Below are positions 22,728-34,270 of a stretch of 59,230 bases of DNA, piece after piece. Source of the stretch: Cerioporus squamosus (lineage: Eukaryota > Basidiomycota > Agaricomycetes > Polyporales > Polyporaceae); assembly GCA_022592435.1 (NCBI GenBank), contig JABYQS010000199.1:1-59230 (forward strand), read 5' to 3'. The translations under genes were made by a program, and so were the position numbers. The notes beneath the pieces were generated by a model that saw only the letters and a program-made list of their open reading frames with translations, ran no database searches and had not been told where the DNA came from. How positions within the stretch are numbered: the first letter of the stretch is position 1; every line of letters starts with the position of its first letter.

Positions 22728-24138
22728 ATGCCAGCTGAATACACAGGTGTAGACAGTAAAGTCTACAGTTCCTTCTGGCACCCGGCTGCACAGATGCTCC
22801 TACGCACCTCTCTCTCTGACCTCAAGACGGGTCGCCACTGTTCCGCATGCCTGGACGCAAAGTTCAGGGACGGCTTTGTCCACGATCGGTTATATGCCAG
22901 CGGGCAAGTTCTTGCCATCTCCGCGTCAGTCTACCTCCCGTACTTCCACGCGTTGTCTCCTGAAGGGGCCCCTCCCATACCTGAGAGACATCTTGCTGGG
23001 ATGCGTGCGCGCCGCTTGGACAACCACGACACATACAGACCATGCGTCCTCCTGACTGCCGTGGATGATCCGGGAGCAGAGGTTCCCGCTGTATGTCTCC
23101 TGGCAACGTACGACAAAGACCCCATCTCCGAGCTACCCTTCGCCTTCCAGTTCTTCTCATTCAAGGTCTTTAACCCGAAGTGCGATATGATTGGGGATCC
23201 CAGTCTCGGAAGACACCTGCACACGACGCCGGAGTGGAGATACACTCCTGCGCAGCAGTGGATCATAGCCGTTTGGTATCGTGCGACGAACCTCGGCTCG
23301 AACCCTCCTGGGTGGCCGGTATACCGAGTGCCTGAACAGCCGGGCCGATGGAGGACGAGAAGGAGCAGGAGGCCTCCAAGTGCGTTTGGGACGCACGCCA
23401 TGGGCACGCTGCAGGGCATCATTCGGGAATGCGAACGTCACTGGGAGATAGTGTGCGCTGACCCTCTGTTGCTCGAGGAGGTCAGGAAAGAAGTCGTGGT
23501 GAGTCTCGTTGCATGCCTTTTCCTGAACGTATATTATTGATTATACCATCATCATCTTCCAATATCTAGATGCATGAGGCTAAGCGATCTCGATCTACTC
23601 TCGCTGTGAGTCCTCTCTCCACCGCAGACGGTATCTTCACTTAGCACTTCATATCACGACCTTCTTCCAGCCCACGTATAAGAGTAGGGCATCCACCGAA
23701 TCTGCCGCTTCCGACCTGCGGTCGCTCCGCCAAGCTTTGACCCCATCCGGCACAATGTTCCCTACCATACCGGAAGATGGCCCGCTTGCTCAGGATATTA
23801 AGCATCAAGTCACTCAGGTGCGCTACTCTCTTGGCTGAATAGATGCTCGGACACTTACAAGACACATCCCAAGAAGATGCCCATCACACATCCCACTGGG
23901 GAGAACGTTCCTGAGGCGGTGAGTCACCGTATTGCACGCCTTCTCGTCTGAGATGCTGTCTGAAGCAGTTCGCGTGTCACGTCAGCACGTCCCCTCTCGC
24001 CCGCGGAGCTACGCCAGTGCTCTGCGGGCTAACACCGTGGACGGAAGCGGCAAAGCGGCGGCGCGATGGAAACAGGTCGCATCCTCGGTATCGCGAGCGA
24101 TCCCCGCTCCACTGAGGAGGGGTAGCAAGGAGACTTGA
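22728..24138 (+). CDS. family B protein, copy B2 (function unknown)
   Basis: The start chosen at 22728 (MPAEYTGVDSKVYSS) is the last ATG before a RHCSACLDAKF CxxC motif; 22662 is an alternative. Main exon to ~23496: TYRPCVLLTAVDD, AVCLLATYDKD, ELPFAFQFFSFKVF, HLHTTPEWRYT and QQWIIAVWYRA, then a helical part with CERHWEIVCADPLLLEE. Small exons follow with typical donors and acceptors: one with HEAKRSRSTLA, one with PTYKSRASTESAASDLRSL, one with THPKKMPITHPTGE. A basic tail ends GSKET at 24138. Exon borders after 23500 are approximate. Lacks a clear GD-x(4)-RES block (it reads ASGQVLAISASVYLPYF), so it is the most divergent B copy. Confidence 0.65.
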
Positions 24139-25397
24139 TGACGGACGAGTAAGGACAAACATCCCCTAGCAACGAGCCTGGACGTCCATGTACTCGTACT
24201 CGTACAGCACTTCTCGTCCCTTGCTCCATCTCGACCTCAACATGTTACGTCCGCCTCGAAGCAAAGACTCGCATGTCCGAGTCCACCTCTTTACGCGCGA
24301 CGTCCATATCTCGATGTCGGAAGGAGGAGGATTAAGCCACCACGTACGCCCGGGTGGGCGACGGCGACTGTTATGGTCACGGTGTAGAGATGCAAGAGGG
24401 AGCGAAGGGAGACGTAACGGAGGCCCCGATGTGAATGTTGCTATATTGGAAAGACACAGAACCTCACCTTTCGACCGTCACAAGTCGACTCGCACGACTC
24501 CGGAGACTCGAGAGAGTACGCGGAGGAGCGGGACGGTCTCCTTCTGCGTATTACCCTCCTCCTCTCTAGTATAGCGACAGAGACCTCCTACACGGAGCAT
24601 GTAGCCAGATCGACATGCTAGATCATCAGACAATCCGATTGGCAGGGAATGCACGAAGCCACGAGTTTGGGAGTAGTGTGAAGTTGATCCACTGGCAGGC
24701 CCGAGAGGCGGAATTGAGTGCGATCCCAAGCCTGAGTGGGCATCGTGTTGCAGACCAATAGACCAGTAGCAGTGACAGAGACAAAACTAGGTGGTACTTG
24801 CAACGAGGAGGAGGATGAGGAGGAGAAGATCGTCGTGGACTGAAGGAGGCGAAGGGAAAGGTGGTCAGCTCTTGGCCGACGTCGCCGGTCTGCCACCTAC
24901 ACAAGCGCTTACAACCTTCCTTACTTACTCCCGATCCGCTACCACACTTGCTACAGCACTAGGTGGGTTCTGCTCAGACAGTGGTTATCAAGAGGTTGAC
25001 TGCGGATCGTCTTAATGATCACAACTTACTCTCGTCCCCCTACGCTTTAGACGTTGCGCCTCTGCTTCGTCCCAGTCCCCGTCTAGTGATCCACTTCGCC
25101 CTGCTCCGAGCTTGCAACTCGGACCTCTTAGTTTGCTTGTCCTCTACGACTCCCGTAGTCTCCTCTGCAGCCTGGAGAACGCATTCGTGAGCACAATATA
25201 CGTTCTATCTGGGAGAATATGCTCACTTCCTGTTCATCTCTCTCTCCTGCGAACGAGCTCCCCGGCTCTGCAATTTTTCGCTCTTGACCTCTGCCCTTGC
25301 CTCGGCGCCGGAAGACTCCCCGTATGCGCTCCGCCATGGGCTTCACCTGGTACAGGGGAAAGTCAGTCGGCATAATCAAGGAAAGTGAGCGCGTGAG
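24139..25397. other. 1.26 kb between convergent B2 and B3, no gene recognised
   Basis: No motif of families A, B or C and no splice-supported frame is seen. A pyrimidine-rich stretch lies around 25060-25270. Confidence 0.35.
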
Positions 25398-26520
25398 CTA
25401 CTGACGTTGTCTCCTTTGTGCAGTTGCCCTGACTTGGTCGTCCCTCCGGTCACTGTCTGTGCCGAGCTGGAGTTTATCTATGATATCGTTTCGCGCTGTA
25501 AGTGACCCGTGCCAGAAATATGCAGCTGTAAACACTCACCGTTTCGGTCTGGTCTCTGTTCGACTCAGACTGAGGTTTGTTGACCGCTTGCCGTTCGTGA
25601 AGTCCAGTGTTGTAACCGCTGTCATCGCTGTCGTTCCCTTGCTCTACCCACTGCAGAAGATATCGAGATTAGCTGAATGCGATCACGCGTCTAGGATGCC
25701 TCTGCGCACCGACTGTGTCATCAGATGCTTCTTCCATTCCATGGGCTTTCTGAAGATCTGTGATTATGTCGGTAAGGATGCCCGCGCGGTCAACAAGGTA
25801 AGAATTATCGCCCACATCGTACTCTTTCTTACACTCAGCGATGTATCTCTCGTTGGTGACGCACAGCTTCATCCATCCCTTCATCCTCTCCTCACACACC
25901 GCCCTCATCTTGATGAACTCCTTCTCCTCCACCCGGAACGACCTGCTCGCGTGACGTTCCCCGTTCTCGTCTTCCCACTGCCACCGGCCCAGCACCTGCC
26001 CGGACGACTTGTACGGAGATCCTATGAGCCATATGTGGTTCTTCCGCCACTCCGGCGAGGTGTGCAGGTGCGGAACGCCCTCTCTGATCTCGCAGTGAGG
26101 CGAGACGGGTAGGCCGAAGTGGTCCTTGAGGATGTCCGGCAAGTCCTGGTACGTGCAGAGACCCTCAAGGGAGGCGAACAAGCATGCCATAGTTGCACTG
26201 ACGTCCGGGCCTGCCTCGTCCGTGTCTATGTTGTCGTCATTCCAGACAACTGCGGGCCTCGATTTGAGTGTTCTGGATTTTGCACTGCGGCTGGCGTTGG
26301 ACGGTGCTAGTGCGGGCGTGAGCCCGCTGGTCGACTGTGTCGATGCTGCGAAGATCAAGTCGATGGGAGCATGAATGGATTCGCGCATGACGACAATGTC
26401 GCCCGTCACGTAGTCGTCATCCTCCGGATCGCATGGGCAGTAGGCGGCAGAAGGTTCGATGCACGAAGCGCAGGTCTCGTCGCGGCTTGGAGGAGGCGGT
26501 CCAGCGGGTGCGCCTGTCAT
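25398..26520 (-). CDS. family B protein, copy B3 (function unknown)
   Basis: The start at 26520 (MTGAPAGPPPPSRDETCASC) places the CxxC motif near the N-terminus; the frame is open to an ATG at 26604. Then VTGDIVVMRESIHAPIDLIF, SRPAVVW, a DLPDILKDHFGLPVSP strand, PHLHTSPEWRKNHIWLIGSP, GQVLGRWQWED and a helix with CEERMKGWMKLC. The main exon ends near 25810 (ECKKEYD). Later small exons include HGMEEASDDT, an acidic exon with WVEQGNDSDDSGYNTG (~25652) and a last exon with RNDIIDKLQL ending at ~25398; these 3' borders are tentative. Head-to-head with A4. Confidence 0.68.
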
Positions 26521-26904
26521 CAAGGTCGGTATGAGGACCAGCGGACGAGGATGAGGACGGAGTGGGTCGCGAGGCGCAATAACGTTGACTGGACTAGTAT
26601 GCACTGAAGCGGGCGACTCGCATGCATGCCGTGTTCAACAGCTTCATATTCCCATGCCCGCCATGCATCGAACTATTACTCTAGTCCGAGTCGACATATG
26701 TAGACGGCTTGGTCGCCGCAGAGGCTATAATCCACTTACGTAAGCGCTACCCACGGTTTATCGAGCGAGTATGCTCGTACTTGTCGAGCACCGCATCTTC
26801 ACCGCATCTCTATCGCAGACGTCCACCACTGAGCTCCTAGTATAATGCTGCAGCATTCGCAACGACCTCCCATCCCTCTGGCGGCGCCACCCATTGTGGT
26901 CGAC
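26521..26904. promoter_or_regulatory. shared intergenic region of the divergent pair B3/A4
   Basis: 384 bases between the chosen start codons. A TATA-like CTATAA lies at 26725-26730 on the A4 side. No strong similarity to the other A/B intergenic regions is visible by eye. Confidence 0.45.
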
Positions 26905-28315
26905 ATGTCGGACACCATAGCAATCGCCCCTATGCCCCACTACTATGCTGCGATACAGATGGACCCTGTAGCTATGGCGAAAGACCTGGGACTCGATGAC
27001 ACCGCCGTGGCAGAGGCGGAGGTGCTGGCTAAGGAGGTGAAAAAGTACCTCGTGTACATGTTCCAGGTGCGTCCCCTCAGCCCCTCAGTCCTGTCTAGTC
27101 AGAGCAGCGCTCTCATCCGCGTCTCCTCTCGTAGCTTGCAGAGCTCCCGCTGCCGACCAGCAGGTGGTGCCGATACGACATCAAGCCCATCGGCACCACG
27201 CTCCGTCCTGCGGATGACTCCCGCGGATTCACCCCGGACATGGTCATTCCCATCGCCGAGAACACGGCGTACACCGGTGAGCGCAAGCCTGTGCGGCCGA
27301 CACCGTCCTTTCCCTTCCACAACTGCTACCACTGGATCAAGAACGATATGACCGTCCGTGTCCGTGTGCAGAAGGGTGGCGTGGATCACGCGGGCGCTGT
27401 CAGTCTGCCTCTCGAGGAGGATTTCGCGCTGAACAAAGGCTTCCGCGCGGACTACAAGCGTATTCGTGCGTTCCTCCGGCAGAAGCGCGCTGCCGCTGCA
27501 CAAGAACCCCCGCGAACTACGTCTGCTGACTCCTCTGGCCACACCGCCTCCATGCCTGCGACGGTGCCGCCATCCAAAGCTCAGCCAAGAAACGACGTTG
27601 ACTCGGTCCGTCCTGACGAGCTCTCCGAGACGTACCGCCGCATGGCCGAGGAGAGCGGCGTGACGACGTCCACTCCCCCGGAGAGCGACGCTGCGTCCTC
27701 CGCGCGCTCTGTTCAGGCCACCGGCCGTTCGGCGTGGTCGAGTTGCAGCAGCGACTCCGAGGACAGCACGTCGTCGTCCTCTTCGTCGCTTCCCTCGTCG
27801 GTCCCGTCCATCGACTCGCTCGCCACCGCGGACCTGTTTGGGTGGGATCCCGACCCGGCGAACGGGCTCATCCCCCTGGTGGACGCGTGGCTCGACATCG
27901 CGAACCACTTCCCGGGGGAAGAGAGTATACCGAGTCCGACGGGTCTCGAGGAGGAGGCGAGGGCTATTCGTTCGTGAGTGGCAGTCATTCGCTGTGTTGT
28001 TGCTCCTCCGCTGAGCGTTTCTCAGGATCATCAAGCGCGGGGTTGCAAGACGAGCGTTGGCCGAGAAGGCGAAGGCTGCGGCGCGGTCGTCCCAAGACGA
28101 TCTTCTCCCCGAGGTGTCGGACGTGGGCGCGCGAACACGGCCAGACGAGCATCGAGGTGCGTTATCCTCCCATACTCAGCGTTACGGCTGTCTGACTTGG
28201 CGATGCAGATGATCGTCACCATCGGCATTCTTCAACGCCAAGTCTCGTGCACAGGCTACGTGCGAGGTTCACGCCGCTGCTACGACCGCTCTTGCGGACG
28301 AAGCACTCAAGCTAG
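26905..28315 (+). CDS. family A protein, copy A4 (intact; function unknown)
   Basis: Exons 26905-27066, 27144-27973, 28026-28156 and 28209-28315 sum to 409 aa plus stop. The start gives MSDTIAIAPMPHYYAAIQMDP, matching the spacing of A12 (MSDKILFAPSPLDYAAIRLDP), so it is preferred over the ATG at 26845. Exon 2: LPTSRWCRYD, TTLRPADDSRGFTPDMVIP, PSFPFHNCYHW, a basic/hydrophobic stretch, then a Ser/Thr-rich linker. The module ATADLFGWDPDP-like (here DLFGWDPDPANGLIPLVDAW) follows and ends EEEARAIRS. The last exons are Arg/Ala- and His/Arg-rich, a likely nuclear or nucleic-acid-binding tail by composition only. Divergent partner of B3. Confidence 0.8.
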
Positions 28316-28597
28316 TACGGAGTCTGCCATGACGTTATATGTGGTAGGTGACCATAAGTTGTTACCTTGTTCTCTTGTCGTTCGTTCGTCCATCCGCTGT
28401 CTGATGCTATCGCGCTGCTTTTCTGCTTTCACACATGTAGGGTATGTTGACAGGTTCACTTCAACCAGTCGTGTTGTATAATATACTATGTTTTCCTAGC
28501 AAGTCATGTTCACCATGTATGCCAGTGGGCGACCAACCCGAGACGACATGAGGGTGACGAGGCACTACGCAAGCAATCATCCATAGTCAGTGGTAGT

Positions 28598-28672
28598 TAC
28601 GGCAAGGCGGCAGCATGAGACAAGTTCGAACGGCGCCGAACCCCCACATGAACAAATCGACGCAAACGATGC
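28598..28672 (-). promoter_or_regulatory. copy of the A3/B2 intergenic block upstream of A5
   Basis: Read on the minus strand this repeats the block at 22564-22635. In both frames it can encode FMW-x(2)-GA-x(2)-TC-x(3)-PPCR. It lies about 120-195 bases before the A5 ATG. No B gene remains on the other side, so A5 looks like half of a once-divergent pair. Confidence 0.5.
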
Positions 28673-28792
28673 TGAGAGGAAAACGTCGGTACGTGGGAGG
28701 CAGCAGTACTCTTGCCGTCATATATGCCCCTTCCTTGCCTAACACTGACGACCCAATCCACCTGTCATTCAGACCACCAGCTCTTCGTGCAG

Positions 28793-29742
28793 ATGCCACT
28801 GAGGTTCACGCCGTTGTCGAGCACATATGCTGTCATCCGCATTGACCCCGTCGGGTCAACAGAGGGACTGGACTATCCCGACTTGCAGGAAGCAGCGCGA
28901 AATCTGCACACGAAGCGCTATGTGGTGTATCTGAGGATGGTCCGTCCGAGTCGGCTTTCCCGCCACAGTGTGCAGATAAGCTGATGCTCCGGACCAGAGG
29001 CTGGTTCTTCCTACGCCTGACAAGTCATGGATCCCACATGAAGGCATGCCGGTAGCCCCGAGCTTGCGTCCTGAGGACGAGGAGCATCGAGTCACCTCCG
29101 ACATGTGCACCCCGATCAGTCCCAATACCGACCATTCGACCGGCCGCGAGCCGCTGGAGACGACTCCTCAGTTTCCGTATAGAAGCTGCTATCACTGGTC
29201 GGACGGAGATCGCAGGATGGATGTGCGCGTCCGTTCTGGCCCCGAGAAGTTCGACGATGATGTCGCCGTCCACATTACCCGCTCATGCACGAGTCCAGCT
29301 GTGGGAATACATGGACGAAGACTATGGTCGCACGGAGAAGGCGCAAGAGCTGCGCAAGGCGCATCTTTCAGCACAGCCGAACTTTGCGACGGTGGAGAAC
29401 ACAGGTAAGGAGCGATGTTCTCCGCTCAGGTCTTGACCCCTCACATCAAAGAACACGGCACGGATGACAAGTCATTGAAGGGCGAAGATCTACCAAGTCC
29501 TACCGCGGTACTGGATACAGACTCCCGTACTTCTCCGGGATCCAAGGAAGGCTCCGTCTCTGAGGTCGGAGATGTGCCAGAAGGCGACCTCATGGATGAC
29601 TTTATCGATGCCAGGATACTGGGTGACTATGGGGACAAGTACGACGGGATCCCGATAGCGGATCTCTGGCTTGATCTTCCGACGTCTTTGGAGGAGGACG
29701 ATATACGCGTGCCTAGCGAACTGCTTGCAGAACGAGATGCCC
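28793..29742 (+). pseudogene. family A, copy A5: frameshifted and 3'-truncated
   Basis: Sister of A3. Exon 1 starts MPLRFTPLSSTYAVIRIDP; exon 2 carries VAPSLRPEDEEHRVTSDMC, GREPLETTPQFPY and SCYHWSDG. At ~29270 (ACATTACCC) one base is gained or lost; the continuation VQLWEYMDEDYGRTEK is one frame away. A linker intron near 29404-29449 is conserved with A3. The module ARILGDYGDKYDGIPIADLW..DL is present, and homology stops abruptly after LLAERDA at ~29742, where the inverted copy A6 begins. Lacks all C-terminal exons. Confidence 0.75.
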
Positions 29743-29779
29743 GACAGGAGGGACATGAACACGTGCGGATTGGATTGTT

Positions 29780-30772
29780 CTCTGTTGATGCCTGTCTGGA
29801 GGCGAATGAGGGAGGAGAGGGTAGCGGAGGTGCGGATGGGTTGCGCGCATGCGCTCTCTGTATGATTCTGCGGGAATCGCGTTGTGGGTCACTCGGCACG
29901 GAGAGAACGGAACGCACGGGGACGTACTTTGCTATCGCGTCTCGCTCATCGAACAGGTGCTCTGGATCGTTGATATCGTCTTGCTCATAGCCACTTAGGT
30001 CGTGCTGCAGATAGACCAACGAAGTTGTCTCCAACGTCTCCTCCAAAGATCTATCATGAGGGGACTCGACTCGGACGTGACTGGCAGCAGGAATACTGGT
30101 CGTCGATGCTTCGGTAAAACACGTATGGGTCGCGATCGGCGTCCCATCTTGTGCAACTGGGTTCATGAGCCCAAGAGCGTGCATATGACATCTCAGGCAC
30201 GCGTCTTCGGACATCTGCCACCGCTTGCTGTTGTCCGCGCAAAGTGCTTGCGCATCTTCATGCTTTCCTCTGACGGTAGCTGAACAACGTTCGAGCTGTC
30301 GAATCCTCGCGGATGCCGCAGTACTCGAAGGCTGATAGCGAGTTCTTGCAAGTGGTAGCAGTTGACAAAGGGGAAGGTTGGCTCGGTGCGCAGCGGCTCC
30401 CGACCCTCCGGATGCGCGGCGTTCGGGAAGATCGGAATGCACATGTCGTATGTGACGTGTTGCTTCTCGTCTGTTCGACGGCATTTTGGGCTCACCAGAG
30501 TGGCAGCATAGCTGAACCAGGCGTCTTCGGGGTATGGCTTGGCGAGGTCCTGTAGGTAGAACGTGCGGTGAACTCAGAGCTGCTATCAGTCTAATCAGTC
30601 GATCGACACGCGCTTTGTCGAGATAGGCTAGACATAGCCCGCCTTAGCTATCGAGAGCTTGTGCTTCTGCCTCTGCTTCTGGGTCATTTAAATGCCGAAC
30701 CATCGCGACAGGATCCATACTGATGAACGCGTACGCGCCCGAAGCTGGCGTGCTCCGGATCCGTGCAAACAT
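29780..30772 (-). pseudogene. family A, copy A6: degenerate, abuts A5 tail-to-tail
   Basis: Read on the minus strand: exon 1 MFARIRSTPASGAYAFISMDP..VAMVRHLNDPEAEAEAQ is followed by a stop or frame change at ~30650. Then come RRTDEKQHVTYDMCIPIFPN, HPEGREPLRTEPTFPF and NCYHL (Trp of NCYHW lost). A frameshift occurs near 30240. The remaining module (SLVYLQHDLSGYEQDDI..LFDERDAIAK) is short and lacks the acidic linker; an exon with RAHARNPSAPPLPSP follows. The gene is broken in at least two places. Confidence 0.7.
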
Positions 30773-31736
30773 GACGGGGCTAGACGGGCCTAAGAGTAGG
30801 TGTATGAGATATAGCAAGCAGTGCAATCTTCTTGTATATACCATGTCGGATAGAATAAGGGACTCCTTGGCGAGAGCAGTCGCCATGTTGCTGGGGCCTT
30901 GTATTCGAAGCCGTGCGGCCGCGATTGTACCTGCTCGCTTCTCTCTCCCGCTAGAAGGAAGAGGTAAGCCTCCTCGAGGCTTTGTAAGGTGTCAACGCTG
31001 GAGCTCACAATAAACGAAGGCGGGCGTGAGGACAATTCGAGTGTCAGAAGGCGGTTGGTGGTCGGAGTCGTTGGTAAACTGTACTTAACATGGCCATCCT
31101 CTTCAGCCGTATCCAGTAACTCAGACGCTCTCTGGCTTCGCGGCCCGGGCGTTCCGGTCGATCTTCCGAGGTTCTCCGAATTGCTGTCAGTTTTTCCTTC
31201 TCTCTTCAACTCCTCCTTGTCTTCAATTTTCTCCTTTCTAGCCCGTACTAGTCCTGATCTTGCTTTCTGTGCAACACTGACTGGCATCGATGCTCAAGGA
31301 TCAAGGTCTAGACTCTACCTAGGAGTCTGGAATACTCTGCTCAATCTTGAACGGCCGTCTGTCTACCGACGAGACCTTTCGGTCTAGCAAACTTGCGCAT
31401 ACCACCGCCTCCTCAGCACTAGCCTAGCCTGGTCAAGACACATACGAACTAGCTCACCTATGACACGGATAGTGGCTTTTCATGGAGTGCAGCAGATTGC
31501 CTTGCGCGGGACGGGACAGGCATGCTGAGGGCATACTCGAGATATGCAGGACCTCTTGTGAGTAGCTGTTCATTGTCAGGAGTGCCATTTTCTTGCCGGA
31601 CTGCTGCGATCTCAAAGCGAAACGCGAAGTTCACCGATTGCGCGAACGATATGGCCAGGGACGCGCAGCTTGCGTAACAGCTCGAGGTCATGAAGAGAGC
31701 GTGTCAGAGTTGCTGAAGACTTCTGAGACCTACGTT
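30773..31736. other. no gene recognised; possible coding scrap on the minus strand
   Basis: Minus 31287-31070 reads a charged stretch (KEKIEDKEELKREGKTDSNS) that could be a decayed C-terminal exon of a neighbouring copy, but no family motif is present. Confidence 0.3.
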
Positions 31737-32218
31737 TCAGATCCCTGAACCTGTCTGTGAATGCTTCGGGCTCTTCTCGCTCGTCTGCCGGGTCAGTTGT
31801 GCACCTGTTTGGCTCAGGCTCTGCTTCTGAAGGCGGCTCGTCGACGGGAGGCGTCTCAGCCCGGCTTCGAGATGCGCCTGTTCTACTATGCTACGGGACC
31901 GGTGACAGGACGTCAGATCCCAGGGAATCATCACGGATGCTATGACTCTTGAGGTTCACCGGGCAAGTTCGTCTCGCTCCCGGAACTAATCTCTCCGGTT
32001 TGGTATTGTCTCTTCTGTGAGGTACTTGGTGAGGTCATACCACAGGTCCACGAGTGGGGGTGACTCCATATCTCGGCGAGGGTGCCCGAACACCATCGTC
32101 ACGTACTTCATTGAAGTACCCCATCGCTGCCGCTGGCCAGTGCCTCTTCATCATCCGCATTCTGGGCCTTCACGGACGCGATAGGATCGATGCGCATGAC
32201 TGCGTAGCGGTTCAGCAT
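31737..32218 (-). pseudogene. family A, copy A7: internal-deletion relic
   Basis: Exon 1 is recognisable as MLNRYAVMRIDPIASVKAQN. Within ~140 bases it is followed, after stops, by the C-terminal module SPPLVDLWYDLTKYLTEETI and FRERDELAR with a splice donor, then the exon with VEQAHLEAGLRRLP. The whole CYHW region and linker (about 600 bases in intact copies) is missing. This is a deleted copy, not a gene. Confidence 0.72.
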
Positions 32219-32775
32219 GGGGCAGAAATGTGCTCTTGACGTGTCTGAGAGTGTGCGCAGGTACTCCGAGTACGCGTGTGGTGATGAGATGTGTGGGAGA
32301 AGAGCTAGCGCATGATTAAAGGATACGGTCTACCTTGACGTTCGACGCCAGGACCTGCATGCCGGAGTCTGTTCACGACGCATCGTAGCTTCTTACGGCT
32401 TCTGTTGTGTTGTGTCCGGCGCGCCCGCCGGAGCGTTGGATAGGTTGCCATCGTTCTAGCCTTGTATCGAGGACTCTGGTGTTGTGATAGCTGGCTTAGC
32501 GGAGAATTAAGGGGCGGAGAATCTGGCCAGACCTCCTGGCGCATGCAACACAATGAGTGCAGGAAGGTACAGAGGGTGTGGCTTCTTCTCAGGCTCATGC
32601 CAGTCTTGTAACGGGCGCAGAATGCTTCACAGCTCGCGGGTCTACGTATACTCAAATGTACTAGCCCCATAGTATGGTATCAAATATGCGTTCCAACGAC
32701 ATGCCATTTGGGAGGGGTATTATGCGCACGCAATCGGTACAAGGATTTCGAAGGCACGAGTGGTACGAGGGATCA
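32219..32775. other. no gene seen between A7 and A8
   Basis: 557 bases with no family A, B or C motif. Confidence 0.35.
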
Positions 32776-34239
32776 TTACGGCCAAATGAGAAGGTAGGGG
32801 AGGCGGAACATGTCGCGCGACTGGTCGCACGCTTTGCGGAGCGACTTCAGTGGTCGGAAGCCTGCACGGAAGAGTCAGAAGATGCATACAACGAGGCGTA
32901 TGCGGACTTCACTCACGCCTGAGCTTCGCAGCTCCGTAAGTGTCGCTCGCAAGACTGCCGCTTGCGTCGATGTCCACGGTTCGACCGGACGCGTTGCTGA
33001 ATGAATCGTCGGCGTCGAGTTCGTTGTCGGAGCCCAGCTCGCTTTCCAGGTCTAGATCGAAGACGATGGGTATTGGCTGAACCATGGGCGGAAGCGATGG
33101 GTTGCGAGCCCTCGCAGCCTGAATGATGCTGGACAAGCGAGGCATCAGCGACGCAGGACAATGTCATACATAATGAGGAGGGCCGACTTACCTGACAATC
33201 GCGTCGCGCTCTTCGAACATCCAACGTGGGTCCGGGATGTCCTCTTGCTTAAGAACCCCAGCCATGTCTACCCAGAGGTGGACGAGCGGAAGGAGCTCTA
33301 CGTTCTGGGTGGGTTCACCGAAGAACCCGTCCATCAAGTCGGTGTCGGCGAACTCTTCCGAACCGGACCAGGAGCCGCTGCAGCCGGACGAGGAAGTCCG
33401 GACAGAGTGGGCGTCGCCGTTCTCCGCGACCTCTCCGTCGGTGCGAGAGCAGTTTCCGGGGACGGTCGTGGTGTCTGAGCCACTTGATCTAGCAGCGTCT
33501 CCACCCTCCGGGTAGATCCTAGCCTTGACTGCGCAAGAGCGCTTCGACTTTTCCTCAGCCAGACAGATGCCCAGCCTCAACGATTCCTCCGCGGGTAGCC
33601 TGACCATTTTCTTCCGGTCAAAGCCTTCCGGCCGCGCGAGCACCCGGATGTCGAGCTCCATATCAGGCCAGTGGTAGCAGTTGTCGGAGGGGAAGGATCC
33701 TGGAGGTTCAGGAACAAGTGGCGGACAACCAAGCGGATGCGTAACGTTCGGAAAGATCGGCGTGCACATGTCCGAGGTCATGCATCGCTCGTCGTCCGTC
33801 GGGGGGAGCGAGGGGGCGAGCAGATGGACGTAGAACCCGTACCAGGGTACCCCGGGGAAGGGAAGTGAGTGGTCCTAGATCGCAGAAGTAGCACATCAGC
33901 GTCAGGACAGCAGGCGTAGCGCGTGGTCCGAGGACTTACACAGTCTATGTAGACCAAATACGACTTGGGTCGCAGGGCTTTGGCAGACTCCAAGGCTTCC
34001 GCGTCGTTCAGGTGCTCGACCATCGCCACAGGATCCATGCGGATAACCGCATAAGTATCCGGACTTGGGACATAGGGTGACTGGGAAGTGGCTTCTGAGT
34101 TAACGGCCAATCGGTTCGAGACGAGAGACGGGCGAGCAGCTAGCACAGAGGGCCGCCACTTAGATGATGCAGAGATTATTCGGATCCGAACGCGATGTGG
34201 GTGATGAACAAGGATGCGGGAGTAGAGGTTGTCGTACAT
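32776..34239 (-). CDS. family A protein, copy A8 (probably intact; function unknown)
   Basis: Exons on the minus strand: 34239-33940, 33874-33192, 33128-32917 and 32861-32776, an exact multiple of three (426 aa). The start at 34239 is the first in-frame ATG and may be too far upstream; homology to A9 begins near 34105. Motifs: DTYAVIRMDPVAMVEHL, LPFPGVPWYGF, TSDMCTPIFPN, GSFPSDNCYHW, RVLARPEGFD, a Ser-rich linker and DGFFGEPTQNVELLPLVHLW..FEERDAIVR. Exon 3 holds AARARNPSLPPMVQP and an acidic run. The last exon ends FRLPYLLIWP. Nearest relative is A9, next door in the same orientation. No adjacent B gene. Confidence 0.75.
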
Positions 34240-34270
34240 AAGTGCATCGACACTTGTGTCGTTTGGAATT

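Noticed and set aside
26760..26800. Short inverted repeat CGAGC..GCTCG near the B3/A4 promoter
   Set aside because: Five-base arms are expected by chance in GC-rich DNA.
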